Shown here in pieces: positions 1 to 7,770 of a stretch of 12,131 bases of DNA. Source of the stretch: Actinomycetota bacterium. GTDB taxonomy: Bacteria; Actinomycetota; Acidimicrobiia; Acidimicrobiales; Microtrichaceae. The stretch spans positions 1 through 12,131 of the forward strand of contig SXMI01000331.1 of the NCBI GenBank assembly GCA_005777415.1. The letters run 5' to 3'. Every line of letters starts with the position of its first letter. Position 1 is the stretch's first letter. The notes beneath the pieces are model-generated. The model saw nothing but the letters and a program-made list of their open reading frames with translations. It made no database searches and had not been told where the DNA came from. A program made the translations under genes and the position numbers.

Positions 1-57
1 CCCGCCGAGGTGCGCCACGACAAGGACGTCCCGTTCCGGGACCTGGTCCGCGCCTGA
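1..57 (+). CDS. 3' end of an unidentified gene
   Basis: Frame 1 is open from the first base to a TGA at 55-57 and gives an 18-residue tail ending in DLVRA. The stop is immediately followed by the GTG of the cysteine desulfurase gene with no gap, so the two are probably co-transcribed and perhaps translationally coupled. In mycobacteria the genes upstream of iscS include electron-transfer flavoprotein and acyltransferase genes, but this tail is too short to assign to either family. Confidence 0.55.
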   Translation, partial: PAEVRHDKDVPFRDLVRA

Positions 58-1308
58 GTGGCGACGGTGGTGCACGGCGTGTCGGAGCGCCCCTCGACCG
101 GTCCCGCTCCGGCCGGCACCGCCCGGGTCGTCGACCTGGACCACGCGGCCACGACGCCACCGCGCCCCGAGGCGCTGGCGGCGGCGGCTCCGTTCCGTGG
201 GGAGCGGTACGGCAACCCGAGCGGCACGCATGCGCTGGCCCGGGACGCCGTGCGGGCCCTGGACGAGGCGCGCGAGCAGGTGGCCGGGGTGCTGGGCCGG
301 TCGCCGGGCGAGATCGTCTTCACCCCGGGCGGCACCGAGTCCGACGTCCACGCCGTCTCCGGTGGACTGCCGGCCCGCCCCGGGGTTCCCGTGTGCCCGG
401 CGACGGAGCACCACGCCGTGCTCGACACCGTGCGCGTCCTCGACGGCCGGGTCGTCGCGGTCGACCGGTTCGGCCGGGTCGACCTCGGTGCGCTCGCCGG
501 GGTGCTCGACGAACTGGCGGCGGCCCGGGCCTCCGGCGACGGGCCGGGGGCGGGGGTCGTCTCGGTGATGCTCGCCAACAACGAGCTCGGCACCACGAAC
601 GACCTGCAGGCCGTCGCCGAGGTGGTCGGCCGCCACGCCCCCGGCGTCCCGCTGCACACCGACGCCGTGCAGGCGGCCGCCTGGCTCGACCTGGCGGTGA
701 CGGCGGCGCCGGCCGATCTCGTCACCCTCTCCGGACACAAGTTCGGCGGGCCACGCGGCTCGGGTGTCCTCGTCGTGGGCCGCGGCGTCGCCCTACGGCC
801 GCTCCTGCACGGCGGCGGCCAGGAACGCGGCCGTCGCTCCGGGTCGGTCGCCGTCGCCGGTGCGGTCGGACTCTCGGCGGCCCTGGTGGCCACGGCGACG
901 GAGCGGCCGCTGATCGTCGAGGCCGTGGCCCGCCGTCGGGACGACCTGCTGCGGGGCCTCACTGAGCGGATCGACGGGCTCGTGCCGACCGTGCCGGCAG
1001 ATCCCGGTGTGGGGGTGCTGGCCAACTTCGCCCACGTGACGGTGCCGGGGGTCGACGCCGAGCCGCTCCTGTACCTGATCGACCGCGGCGGCGTCCGGGC
1101 CTCGGCCGCGTCCTCGTGCTCCTCCGGTGCGCTGCAGCCGTCCCACGTCCTCGAGGCCATCGGCCGGGTGGGTGGTGGCGTGCCCGGTGCGCCGCTGCGC
1201 CTGACCCGCGGGCGGACGACCTCCGACGCCGACGTCCGCCACGCGGTCGGCGTGATCGCCGACGCCGTCGAGCGGCTCCGAACCCACCGGCCGGCGGGAC
1301 GGGCCTGA
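58..1308 (+). CDS. iscS: cysteine desulfurase (IscS/NifS family)
   Basis: This is a PLP-dependent class V aminotransferase-fold enzyme that takes sulfur from L-cysteine, leaving alanine, and holds it as a persulfide for delivery to acceptors. Visible landmarks are LDHAATTPPRP near the N-terminus, the ATEHHAVLDT His pair, TDAVQAA, SGHKFGG with the PLP lysine at about K228, and the mobile loop ASAASSCSSGALQPS with the catalytic cysteine at about C354. The 416 residues slightly exceed the usual 390-400 because about 25 residues precede the conserved start. GTG 58 abuts the preceding stop; in-frame GTGs at 67, 70 and 79 are alternatives. mnmA begins two bases after the stop, so the likely acceptor is MnmA in cytoplasmic tRNA 2-thiolation. 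A role in Fe-S assembly is also possible. The family call is very secure; the symbol follows the neighbourhood. Confidence 0.93.
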   Translation: MATVVHGVSERPSTGPAPAGTARVVDLDHAATTPPRPEALAAAAPFRGERYGNPSGTHALARDAVRALDEAREQVAGVLGRSPGEIVFTPGGTESDVHAVSGGLPARPGVPVCPATEHHAVLDTVRVLDGRVVAVDRFGRVDLGALAGVLDELAAARASGDGPGAGVVSVMLANNELGTTNDLQAVAEVVGRHAPGVPLHTDAVQAAAWLDLAVTAAPADLVTLSGHKFGGPRGSGVLVVGRGVALRPLLHGGGQERGRRSGSVAVAGAVGLSAALVATATERPLIVEAVARRRDDLLRGLTERIDGLVPTVPADPGVGVLANFAHVTVPGVDAEPLLYLIDRGGVRASAASSCSSGALQPSHVLEAIGRVGGGVPGAPLRLTRGRTTSDADVRHAVGVIADAVERLRTHRPAGRA

Positions 1309-1310
1309 CC

Positions 1311-2357
1311 GTGCGGTTGCTCGTGGCCCTCTCCGGCGGGGTCGACTCGTCCGTCGCCGCCGCGGAGCTGCGACGGGCCGGCCACGAGGTCGAGGCCGTG
1401 ACCATGCGCCTGTGGGGCGGGCCGTCGGACACGGGGTGCTGCTCGGTCGCCGACGTGGAGGACGCCCGTCGGGTGGCCGCGCAGCTCGGCCTGGAGCACC
1501 ACGTGTTCGACTTCTCCGAGCGGTTCGACCGCACGGTCGTCGACCCGTACGTGGCCGACCACGCCGCCGGCCGGACCCCGAACCCGTGTGTGGAGTGCAA
1601 CCGGCACCTCAAGTTCGACGCCCTGTTGGATCGCGCCGACGTGCTCGGCTTCGACGCCGTGGCGACGGGTCACCACGCCCGGATCGTGCAGCACGGCGGT
1701 CGGGCCCGGGTGGCCCGGGGGGCGGACCGGGACAAGGACCAGTCCTACGTGCTGCACCCGCTCCACGACGCCGCCCTGCGGCGGGTCGTGTTCCCGGTGG
1801 GTGACCTGACGAAGTCTCAGGTCCGGGACCGGGCCCGGGATCTGGGTCTGCGCACCGCCGACAAGCCGGACAGCCAGGACGTCTGCTTCGTGACCGCCTC
1901 GGAGGGTCGGGCGGCGTTCCTGGGCGCCCGGACTCCGTTGCACGCCGCCGAGGTCGTGGACACCGAGGGTCGGGTCGTCGGCCGCACGGATGCGGTCGAG
2001 CTGGTCACGGTCGGTCAGCGTCGTGGTCTGGCGCTCGCCGGGGGCCCGGACCGCCGCTACGTGGTCGACGTCGACGTCGCCGCCCGTCGGGTCGTGGTCG
2101 GGCCTCCGGAGCGCCTGCGTCGCGAGCTCGTGGCGCTGGAGGGGGTCGGGTGGAACGGCGACGTCCCGAGCGGCACCGTGCACGTCCAGACCTCGGCCCA
2201 CGGTCCCGCCGAGGCCGCCGTGGTCGAGTCGGCCGATCCCGGGTCGGACGCCGCCGTGCTGCGGTGGGTGACGCCCAGGGCCCGCGTGGCGCCCGGACAG
2301 AGCGTCGTCGTCTACGACGGCGACGTCGTGCTGGGCGGGGGAGTGGCGCGCCGCTGA
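1311..2357 (+). CDS. mnmA: tRNA-specific 2-thiouridylase MnmA
   Basis: The enzyme activates C2 of the wobble uridine (U34) of Lys, Glu and Gln tRNAs with ATP and replaces the oxygen with sulfur supplied by a cysteine desulfurase. From the GTG at 1311 the product has 348 residues, close to the family norm. It opens directly into the PP-loop ATP site SGGVDSS (residues 8-14), followed by GCCSVADVEDA, NPCVECNR with the first catalytic cysteine C93, ATGHHAR, DKDQSYVL, DSQDVCFV with the second catalytic cysteine C192, and TVGQRRGL. The frame is open further upstream (to 1116), but that part only overlaps iscS antisense to nothing conserved, and homology begins at 1311. It follows iscS by two bases with no convincing Shine-Dalgarno, which suggests coupling. 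It converges on the minus-strand gene with four bases between stops. Also called trmU in actinobacteria. Confidence 0.95.
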   Translation: MRLLVALSGGVDSSVAAAELRRAGHEVEAVTMRLWGGPSDTGCCSVADVEDARRVAAQLGLEHHVFDFSERFDRTVVDPYVADHAAGRTPNPCVECNRHLKFDALLDRADVLGFDAVATGHHARIVQHGGRARVARGADRDKDQSYVLHPLHDAALRRVVFPVGDLTKSQVRDRARDLGLRTADKPDSQDVCFVTASEGRAAFLGARTPLHAAEVVDTEGRVVGRTDAVELVTVGQRRGLALAGGPDRRYVVDVDVAARRVVVGPPERLRRELVALEGVGWNGDVPSGTVHVQTSAHGPAEAAVVESADPGSDAAVLRWVTPRARVAPGQSVVVYDGDVVLGGGVARR

Positions 2358-2361
2358 CGGA

Positions 2362-3238
2362 TCAGTTGCGCCGGACCTGCAGGCGACGTTCCTCGGCGTG
2401 GCGCAGGAACACGCCGGGCCGGGTGGGAGCGACGAGCACCGCAGTCGTCTCGACCGCCTCGGCCACGCCCTGGCGACCGGTGACCGGCACCAGCGACACC
2501 GGCGTGTCGAGGTCGACCTGGACGATGAGGCCGGTGGCCCCGACGGACAGGTCGAGGGCGGTGGTGTCGGCCGGTGCCGGGCCGATCCGGGTCACGGACC
2601 GACGCGCCAGCAGGATCGGCTCGGCGAGCGCGAACGGGTCGACGAGCGTGACGCCGGCGGGGACGAACACGAGGGCTCGGCGGGTCAGCCGGTCGAGCGA
2701 GCGCCCGCCGAACCACGCGGTGGCGGTGCCGAGGACGGCGAGCGCCACCGCCGGGACACGCCCCGGCGAGCACGGCGACCGCAGCACCGAGCAGCGGTCC
2801 GACCGTGAGGACCCAGGTGAGCGGGACCGGGCCGGCGAGCAGCGCCGTCGGACAGCGCAGCGGCGAGCGGTGCTCGTCGCCGTAGGAGCCGCCGTCGATC
2901 GCCCACTCGCCGATCGGCGCGGCGAAGGCCACGACCGCCAGCAGCGCGGCGGCGGCCACGCCGACCCAGCCGGCGACGCCCGGCGGTTCCGCGGCTGCGA
3001 GGACGAGCGCCACGACGACGGGGACGGGGGCCAGCACCCGGAGCACCGTGAGCGCCCGGGGGTCGCGCACGAGCGTCGCCCCCAGCCCGACGGCCCAACC
3101 GAGCCAGGCCGCCACGATCACCACCCAGCGGCCCGGGCCGTCGTGGCCGCTGAGCACGCGGGCGAGCAGGTCACCGAGCGTGACGGGCAGCACGGCCCAG
3201 AGTGCCCGACAGATCCACAGCGACCGGGGTGCGTCCAC
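2362..3238 (-). pseudogene. frameshifted membrane protein with C-terminal PH-like domain
   Basis: The minus strand carries two halves of one protein in different frames. The first half starts at GTG 3238 and runs through five hydrophobic segments to about LLGAAVAVLAG. There the frame becomes arginine-rich and non-protein-like, while sensible sequence resumes one frame over (VPAVALAVLGTATAWFGG) and ends at TGA 2364-2362. Dropping one base from the four-C run at 2761-2764 joins them into about 291 residues, with some six membrane segments in residues 7-180 and a soluble tail whose strand pattern (RRALVFVPAGVTLVDPF onward) resembles a bacterial PH domain. The span of 877 bases is three times 292 plus one, as expected for a single extra base. 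It is either a recent pseudogene or a sequencing or assembly indel. The function is unknown. It converges with mnmA and diverges from the MetE-like gene. Confidence 0.75.
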
Positions 3239-3248
3239 GGCGACAGAT

Positions 3249-3278
3249 TTGTCCGTGGCGGGCCTCCACCGCTACTAA
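3249..3278 (+). promoter_or_regulatory. candidate leaderless promoter of the MetE-like gene
   Basis: TTGTCC at 3249-3254 and TACTAA at 3273-3278 are 18 bases apart, and GTG 3285 lies six bases past the second box. Transcription would start at or next to the start codon, giving a leaderless mRNA, which is common in actinobacteria. No Shine-Dalgarno sequence precedes the GTG. The -10 match is imperfect (A instead of T at the last position). The region is also the divergent gap to the minus-strand membrane gene. Confidence 0.4.
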
Positions 3279-3284
3279 CGGTGC

Positions 3285-4361
3285 GTGGACGTCGTGCGAG
3301 GTGAGCTCTTCGGGCTGGCGACGTCGGTGGGTCCGGTCCCGTTCACGGACCCGCTCGAGGCCGTCGACTTCGCCCGCCGGGCCCACGAGCGGTTCCCGAC
3401 GGTTCCCGTGCTCGCGACCCCGACGGCCTCGCTGCTCGCCGGGGTGGTCGGAGCGATCCCCGGCGTCTCGGTCGACCCCGACGGCCCGATGACGGGCGCA
3501 CTCGTGCTCGATCCCGGTTCGTTCGATCCCGGTTCGTTCGATTCCGGTTCCGTAGGTTCGGCTCCCGTGGATCCGGCTCCCGTGGATCCGGATGGTGGCG
3601 TGCTCGAGGTGTTCCTCTCGTCGGTTCCGTCGAACGTGACCGCCGTGCGGGTCCCGGTGCTCGGGCCGGTCACCACGGCGTTGTCGCTGCGCACCGCCGG
3701 CGTGGAGCAGTCCGTCGCCGTGGCGCTGGCCGCCCGTGTGGTCGCCGCCCGCTCGGTGGCGCTCTCGGAACGCATCGCCCGGGCCTGGCCGGAGGTGCCC
3801 CAGGTGGTGGTCCTCTCCGAGCCGGGCCTGGTGGGCAGCCTCCACCCGACCTTCCCGTTCGGCCGGGATCAGGTCCGCTCGGCGCTGCTCGACCCGGTGG
3901 TGGACGCCCTGGACCGCGGTCCGCTCCGCACCGGGACCCCGGCCGGGGTGGCCCACCGGATCGGGTTGCACGTGCCCGGCCGGACCGACTGGGACACCCT
4001 CGTCGGCTCCGGCGTGTCCTTCGTGTCGCTGCCGGCGGATCCGGCGGCCGGTCCCTGGGCCGCTCCGCTCGGCCGGCTCGTCGCCGCCGGCGGGGTGATC
4101 GCCTGGGGTGCGGTGCCGGTGGACCGACCCCTCGGCACCCGGAGCGACTCGCTCTGGCAGCGGCTCACGGCGGCCTTCTCCCTGTTGTCGGCGGACGGGG
4201 TCGACCCGATGGAACTGCGACTGCACTCGTTGGTGTCGGCCACCGACGGGCTGGCCCACTTCGACCCGGCTGGGGCCGGCCGGGTGGTCGACCTGTGCAC
4301 CGACCTGTCGTCGCGGCTGCGGCGACAGAGCATGGCGGCCCGGCTGTCGCTCGGCGCCTGA
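3285..4361 (+). CDS. MetE-like (cobalamin-independent methionine synthase fold) protein, zinc ligands missing
   Basis: The 358-residue product sits between mnmA and ligA, where mycobacteria carry a conserved hypothetical of the MetE C-terminal (UROD/MetE-like TIM barrel) family. Supporting stretches are VRVPVLGPVTTALSL, QVVVLSEPGLVG, the GLHVPGRTDW strand and HSLVSATDGLAHF near the end. True MetE binds zinc through a His-x-Cys motif and a Cys in a PDCGL-type motif. Here the counterparts read HVP (H229-P231) and ATDGL (D321 in the Cys position). The whole protein has one cysteine, C338, outside both motifs, so methyl transfer by the MetE mechanism is unlikely. A low-complexity linker at residues 76-106 comes from 15-base tandem repeats. 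GTG 3285 is chosen from the conserved-looking N-terminus and the promoter box before it. Family placement is fairly sure; the function is unknown. Confidence 0.7.
   Translation: MDVVRGELFGLATSVGPVPFTDPLEAVDFARRAHERFPTVPVLATPTASLLAGVVGAIPGVSVDPDGPMTGALVLDPGSFDPGSFDSGSVGSAPVDPAPVDPDGGVLEVFLSSVPSNVTAVRVPVLGPVTTALSLRTAGVEQSVAVALAARVVAARSVALSERIARAWPEVPQVVVLSEPGLVGSLHPTFPFGRDQVRSALLDPVVDALDRGPLRTGTPAGVAHRIGLHVPGRTDWDTLVGSGVSFVSLPADPAAGPWAAPLGRLVAAGGVIAWGAVPVDRPLGTRSDSLWQRLTAAFSLLSADGVDPMELRLHSLVSATDGLAHFDPAGAGRVVDLCTDLSSRLRRQSMAARLSLGA
3510..3589 (+). repeat. two sets of in-frame 15-bp tandem repeats
   Basis: GATCCCGGTTCGTTC occurs at 3510-3524 and 3525-3539, with a decayed third copy at 3540-3554. 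GGCTCCCGTGGATCC occurs at 3560-3574 and 3575-3589. Both periods are 15 bases, five codons, so they encode DPGSF-like and APVDP-like repeats without breaking the MetE-like frame. This looks like slippage expansion of a surface loop, and copy number may vary between strains. Confidence 0.9.
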
Positions 4362-4401
4362 GCACCACCGGTTCGCAGCCGGGGCCGTCACAGCCCGGCG
4401 G

Positions 4402-4407
4402 TAGCCT
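4402..4407 (+). promoter_or_regulatory. candidate leaderless -10 box of ligA
   Basis: TAGCCT fits the actinobacterial TAnnnT -10 pattern and ends six bases before GTG 4414, which would place the transcription start on the start codon. No Shine-Dalgarno is visible and no clear -35. The surrounding GTAGCCTGCG recurs in the same position before the MFS gene (7863-7872), which strengthens the call. Confidence 0.5.
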
Positions 4408-4413
4408 GCGGCC

Positions 4414-6534
4414 GTGCCTCGGTCGAACCCCTCCCCAGCGAAGCCTGCGCCACCAGCGCCTGCGTCACCCGACGCGGAGCTGGACCCGGCCGGTCGGGTC
4501 GAGTACCTGCGTGATCGCATCCGGGCCCACGACCGGTCCTACTACGAGCTCGACGCGCCGACCATCCCCGACGCCGACTACGACCAGCTCGTCCGTGAGC
4601 TGCGGTCGCTCGAGTCCGCCCACCCGGACCTGATCACCCCCGACAGCCCGACCCAACGGGTGTCCGGCGCCGCGTCATCGCAGTTCGCCCCGGTGCAGCA
4701 CCGGGTGCGGATGATGAGCCTGGACAACGCCATGGACGCCGACGAGCTGCGGGCCTGGGGGGAGCGGACCGGTCGCCGCCTCGCGGAGCTCGGCCGCGCC
4801 GATGATGTGCGCTACGTCTGCGAGCTGAAGATCGACGGGCTGGCGGTGTCGCTGCGCTACGAGTCCGGCGCCCTCGTCCTGGCGGCCACCCGGGGCGACG
4901 GCCGCACCGGCGAGGACGTCACCGAGAACGTGCGCGGCATCGATGCCGTCCCGGCCGAGCTCGTCGGCCCGGTCCCCGAGGTCATCGAGGTCCGTGGCGA
5001 GATCTACCTCCCCATCGCGTCGTTCCACCGGCTGCGGGAGCGGACCGAGGCCGAGAACCAGGAGGCCGTCGCCGCCGGCCGTCGCCCCCGTCCGCTGCCC
5101 GCCAACCCCCGCAACGCCGGGGCCGGTTCGCTGCGCCAGAAGGACCCGGCGGTGACCGCATCCCGGGGTCTGTCGTTCTGGTCGTACCAGCTCGGCGAGC
5201 TCGTCGGGGTGGACGCCCCACCCACCCACTCCGGCGCGCTCGACCTGCTCGGAGCGCTCGGCCTCCCCGTCAACCCGGCCACCCGCTCCTGCGCCTCGCT
5301 CGACGAGGTCTACGAGTTCTGTGCGCACTGGGTCGAGCACCGCCACGAGTTGGACTACGAGATCGACGGCGTGGTCGTGAAGATCGACGACCTCGACGTC
5401 CAGCAGGCGCTCGGCGTCACGTCCAAGGCGCCGCGCTGGGCGATCGCCTACAAGCTCCCCCCGGAGGAGCGCACGACCCGCCTGCTCGACATCCAGGTGT
5501 CCATCGGCCGGACGGGCAAGGCCACGCCGTTCGCCGTCATGGAGCCGGTCTTCGTCGGCGGCTCCACGGTCGCCATGGCGACGCTCCACAACGAGGACCA
5601 GGTCGGCGTCAAGGACGTCCGCCCCGGGGACACCGTCGTGGTCCGCAAGGCCGGGGACGTGATCCCCGAGGTGGTCGGCCCCGTGCTCGAGTTCCGGCCC
5701 GACGACTCGGTGCCCTGGGTGTTCCCGGCGGACTGCCCCTCCTGTGGTGAGCCACTCGTCCGGGCCGAGGGCGAGGCCCAGCACCTCTGCGTCAACGAGG
5801 CCTGCCCCCAGAAGCGCTGGGCCGCGGTGTGCCACTTCGCCTCCCGCGGGGCCATGGACATCGAGGGGCTCGGCGAGACCCAGGTGCAGACCTTCATGGA
5901 CCTGGGTCTCATCGCCGACGTCGCCGACGTGTTCACCCTCGACCTCGAGCGGATCGGCGAGCTGCGCGGGTACGGCGAGACCTCGGTCGAGAACCTCCGG
6001 GCCGCCGTGGACGCGGCCCGGTCCCGGCCGCTCGCCCGGCTCCTGTTCGGGCTCAACATCAGCCACCTCGGACAGGCCGGCGCCGAGGTGCTCGCCACCT
6101 CGCTGGGCAGCCTGGACGCGATCGCCTCGGCGAGCCTCGAGGACCTGGGCGCCGTCGACGGGGTCGGCCCGGTCATCGCCGGGTCGGTCCACGAGTGGTT
6201 CGCCGACCCCGGCAACCGTGCGCTGGTCGATCGGCTCGTCGCGGCGGGGGTGAACACCCAGGGCCCCGAGCGCTCGGTGCTGCCCCAGACCCTCGCCGGC
6301 CGCAGCGTCGTGGTGAGCGGCACGCTGCAGGGCTACAGCCGGGAGCAGGCCGAGGCCGCCGTCAAGGCCCGGGGCGGGAAGTCGCCGGGCAGCGTCTCCA
6401 AGCGCACCTCGGCCCTCGTGGTGGGGGCCGACCCCGGTGCCTCCAAGGTCACCAAGGCCACCGAGCTGGGCGTGCCCGTGCTCGACGAGGCCGCGTTCGA
6501 ACGGCTGCTCGAGACGGGAGAACTGCCATCGTGA
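4414..6534 (+). CDS. ligA: NAD-dependent DNA ligase LigA
   Basis: LigA seals nicks in duplex DNA using NAD+ and is essential for joining Okazaki fragments and for repair. The 706 residues show the full domain order. Residues 25-85 form domain Ia (YYELDAPTIPDADYDQL). The adenylation domain carries the nucleophile lysine K139 in ELKIDGLAVS. The OB fold follows around 330-425. A four-cysteine zinc finger uses C441, C444, C459 and C464. Helix-hairpin-helix repeats follow (ENLRAAVDAA, LGAVDGVGPVIAGSV). A C-terminal BRCT domain starts near 625 (LAGRSVVVSGTLQGYSREQA). About 25 Ala/Pro-rich residues precede domain Ia; GTG 4414 is retained because of the promoter box six bases upstream. The stop overlaps the HAD gene start as GTGA, so the two are co-transcribed. 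Location matches actinobacterial synteny. Confidence 0.97.
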   Translation: MPRSNPSPAKPAPPAPASPDAELDPAGRVEYLRDRIRAHDRSYYELDAPTIPDADYDQLVRELRSLESAHPDLITPDSPTQRVSGAASSQFAPVQHRVRMMSLDNAMDADELRAWGERTGRRLAELGRADDVRYVCELKIDGLAVSLRYESGALVLAATRGDGRTGEDVTENVRGIDAVPAELVGPVPEVIEVRGEIYLPIASFHRLRERTEAENQEAVAAGRRPRPLPANPRNAGAGSLRQKDPAVTASRGLSFWSYQLGELVGVDAPPTHSGALDLLGALGLPVNPATRSCASLDEVYEFCAHWVEHRHELDYEIDGVVVKIDDLDVQQALGVTSKAPRWAIAYKLPPEERTTRLLDIQVSIGRTGKATPFAVMEPVFVGGSTVAMATLHNEDQVGVKDVRPGDTVVVRKAGDVIPEVVGPVLEFRPDDSVPWVFPADCPSCGEPLVRAEGEAQHLCVNEACPQKRWAAVCHFASRGAMDIEGLGETQVQTFMDLGLIADVADVFTLDLERIGELRGYGETSVENLRAAVDAARSRPLARLLFGLNISHLGQAGAEVLATSLGSLDAIASASLEDLGAVDGVGPVIAGSVHEWFADPGNRALVDRLVAAGVNTQGPERSVLPQTLAGRSVVVSGTLQGYSREQAEAAVKARGGKSPGSVSKRTSALVVGADPGASKVTKATELGVPVLDEAAFERLLETGELPS

Positions 6535-7178
6535 GCGACGCACCGGTACGTGCCGTGATCTTCGACTTCGGTGGGGTCTTCATCGACTCGCCGTTCACCG
6601 CGCTGGTCGAGGCCGCCGGCCGTGAGGGGCTGGACCCGGAGGTCGTGCTCGAGGTCGTGTTCGGCCCCTACGACCAGGACACCGACCACCCGTGGCACCG
6701 TCTCGAGCGGGGCGAGGTCGACCTGGGGGTGGCCCGAGACGAGATCGTGGCGATCGCCGTCGACCGGATCGGCCGGCCGATCGAGCCGTTCGACCTGCTT
6801 GCCGCCCTCGCCGGCGGCGGCGTGCGGGAGCAGTTCGTCGACTGCTGCCGCGCCCAGCGAGCCGCCGGTCGCCGGACGGGCCTCCTGACCAACAACGCCG
6901 CCGAGTTCGAGGAGTTCTGGCGACCCATCATCCCGCTCGACGAGCTCTTCGACGACGTCGTCGACTCCTCGGCGGTCGGCCTGCGCAAGCCCGATCCCCG
7001 CGTCTACCACCTGGCGCTGGAGCGGCTGGGGGTGTCGGCCGCCGAGACGGTGTTCGTCGACGACGCCCCCGGCAACGTGGTCGGGGCCCGGGCCGTGGGG
7101 ATGCGGGCGGTGCTCGTCGGGCCGCATCCCGACGACGTGTCGGTCGCGCTCGCCGAGCTCGACGACCTGCTCGCCTGA
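6531..7178 (+). CDS. HAD-superfamily hydrolase (subfamily IA)
   Basis: A 215-residue HAD hydrolase, probably a small-molecule phosphatase in the cytoplasm. All four signature motifs are visible: motif I IFDFGGVFIDSP with nucleophile D12, motif II LLTNN, motif III lysine in GLRKPDPRVYHLALERLGV, and motif IV VFVDDAPGNVVGARAVGM. The residue two after the nucleophile is Gly14 rather than the general acid/base aspartate found in most HAD phosphatases; DxG motifs occur in HADs related to the N-terminal domains of epoxide hydrolase and ACAD10, some with weak or altered activity. The start GTG 6531 overlaps the ligA stop (GTGA), with a GGGAG at 6516-6520. It ends 11 bases before the convergent minus-strand stop. 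The substrate cannot be read from the sequence. Confidence 0.85.
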   Translation: MSDAPVRAVIFDFGGVFIDSPFTALVEAAGREGLDPEVVLEVVFGPYDQDTDHPWHRLERGEVDLGVARDEIVAIAVDRIGRPIEPFDLLAALAGGGVREQFVDCCRAQRAAGRRTGLLTNNAAEFEEFWRPIIPLDELFDDVVDSSAVGLRKPDPRVYHLALERLGVSAAETVFVDDAPGNVVGARAVGMRAVLVGPHPDDVSVALAELDDLLA

Positions 7179-7189
7179 GACGGTCGACC

Positions 7190-7660
7190 TCAGGCGGCGC
7201 CGAAGCACCAGGACACGGGCTCGGAGCGGTCCGGCCCCTCGACCTGCCGCCAGACGATCGCCACCACGCAGTTCTGCTCCGGCTGCAGCGACTCGATCGG
7301 CTTGCCGGACCCCGGGGTGAACTCCACCCGGCCCGTGCCCAGGTCCTTGCTCAGGCCGTCCTCGGCGGTCCGGATCTCGACGCCGTTGATGATCAGGTAG
7401 GCGTCGTAGCCGTTGGCCAGGTCGACGCCCACGGTCGACTGGGTGAGCACCTCGGCACCCGAGGCCGGGATCAGGCGGTCGATGGAGTCGGGTGTGGCCG
7501 ACGAGGTCGAGTCGTTGCCCGTGGTGGCCAGCACGACCGTGGCGACGAGGCCGGCCAGGCCGACCAGCAGCAGCCCGGCGATGGCGAGCCGTTGCACCAC
7601 CGGTGTTCGCGCCGGGGTCGGCGGCGACGGGGGAGCGGCGGGCGGAACGGTCTCGGACAC
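7190..7660 (-). CDS. single-pass membrane protein with exported domain, function unknown
   Basis: The product has 156 residues. It has a short Pro/Ala-rich cytoplasmic N-terminus (about 1-23), one strong transmembrane helix at about 24-46 (LAIAGLLLVGLAGLVATVVLA), a Ser/Thr-rich spacer, and an external domain of about 100 residues. That domain looks beta-rich (VGVDLANGYDAYLIINGVEI, GTGRVEFTPGSGKPIESL) and has two cysteines, C131 and C152, that could form a disulfide. I do not recognise a named family. GTG 7660 is preceded by GGAGG only one base away, too close for ordinary initiation. A CACACT box six bases upstream of the GTG instead repeats the leaderless spacing seen elsewhere here. The gene is divergent from the MFS exporter and convergent with the HAD gene. 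Protein-like composition supports a real gene. Confidence 0.75.
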   Translation of the reverse strand: MSETVPPAAPPSPPTPARTPVVQRLAIAGLLLVGLAGLVATVVLATTGNDSTSSATPDSIDRLIPASGAEVLTQSTVGVDLANGYDAYLIINGVEIRTAEDGLSKDLGTGRVEFTPGSGKPIESLQPEQNCVVAIVWRQVEGPDRSEPVSWCFGAA

Positions 7661-7729
7661 GCCTCCAGTGTGCTGCGCCCGGCGACCCCGGCGCAGGTCG
7701 GGCCACCCGGGGGTCCACCGATGTCCGTC

Positions 7730-7745
7730 CGAGGCGTCGTAGCGT
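7730..7745 (+). repeat. 16-bp direct repeat, copy 1 (promoter-like box)
   Basis: CGAGGCGTCGTAGCGT matches copy 2 at 7854-7869 in 14 of 16 positions, and both are followed shortly by CCGGT. Each contains a TAnnnT box (TAGCGT here at 7740-7745, TAGCCT in copy 2). If active, this copy would start an RNA near 7752 that carries the whole downstream hairpin. Confidence 0.6.
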
Positions 7746-7770
7746 TCCGGTTGGATCCGGAGCCGGCAGC

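Noticed and set aside
3510..3589. CRISPR-like array
   Set aside because: The units are contiguous 15-mers without spacers, lie in frame inside a gene, and no cas gene is present.
3171..4520. Minus-strand open frame with a repeating IHGSR / IERTG pattern
   Set aside because: The repeats are the reverse reading of the 15-bp repeats in the MetE-like gene, whose plus-strand frame is protein-like.
4675..6543. Long open frame antisense to ligA (about 620 codons)
   Set aside because: It mirrors ligA codon for codon, is rich in His/Gly/Arg without recognisable domains, and is the usual product of third-position G/C bias.
7175..7193. CTGAG...CTCAG inverted repeat across the convergent HAD and minus-strand stops, as a bidirectional terminator
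   Set aside because: The stem is only 5 bp with no T-run; it is expected by chance where two TGA stops converge.
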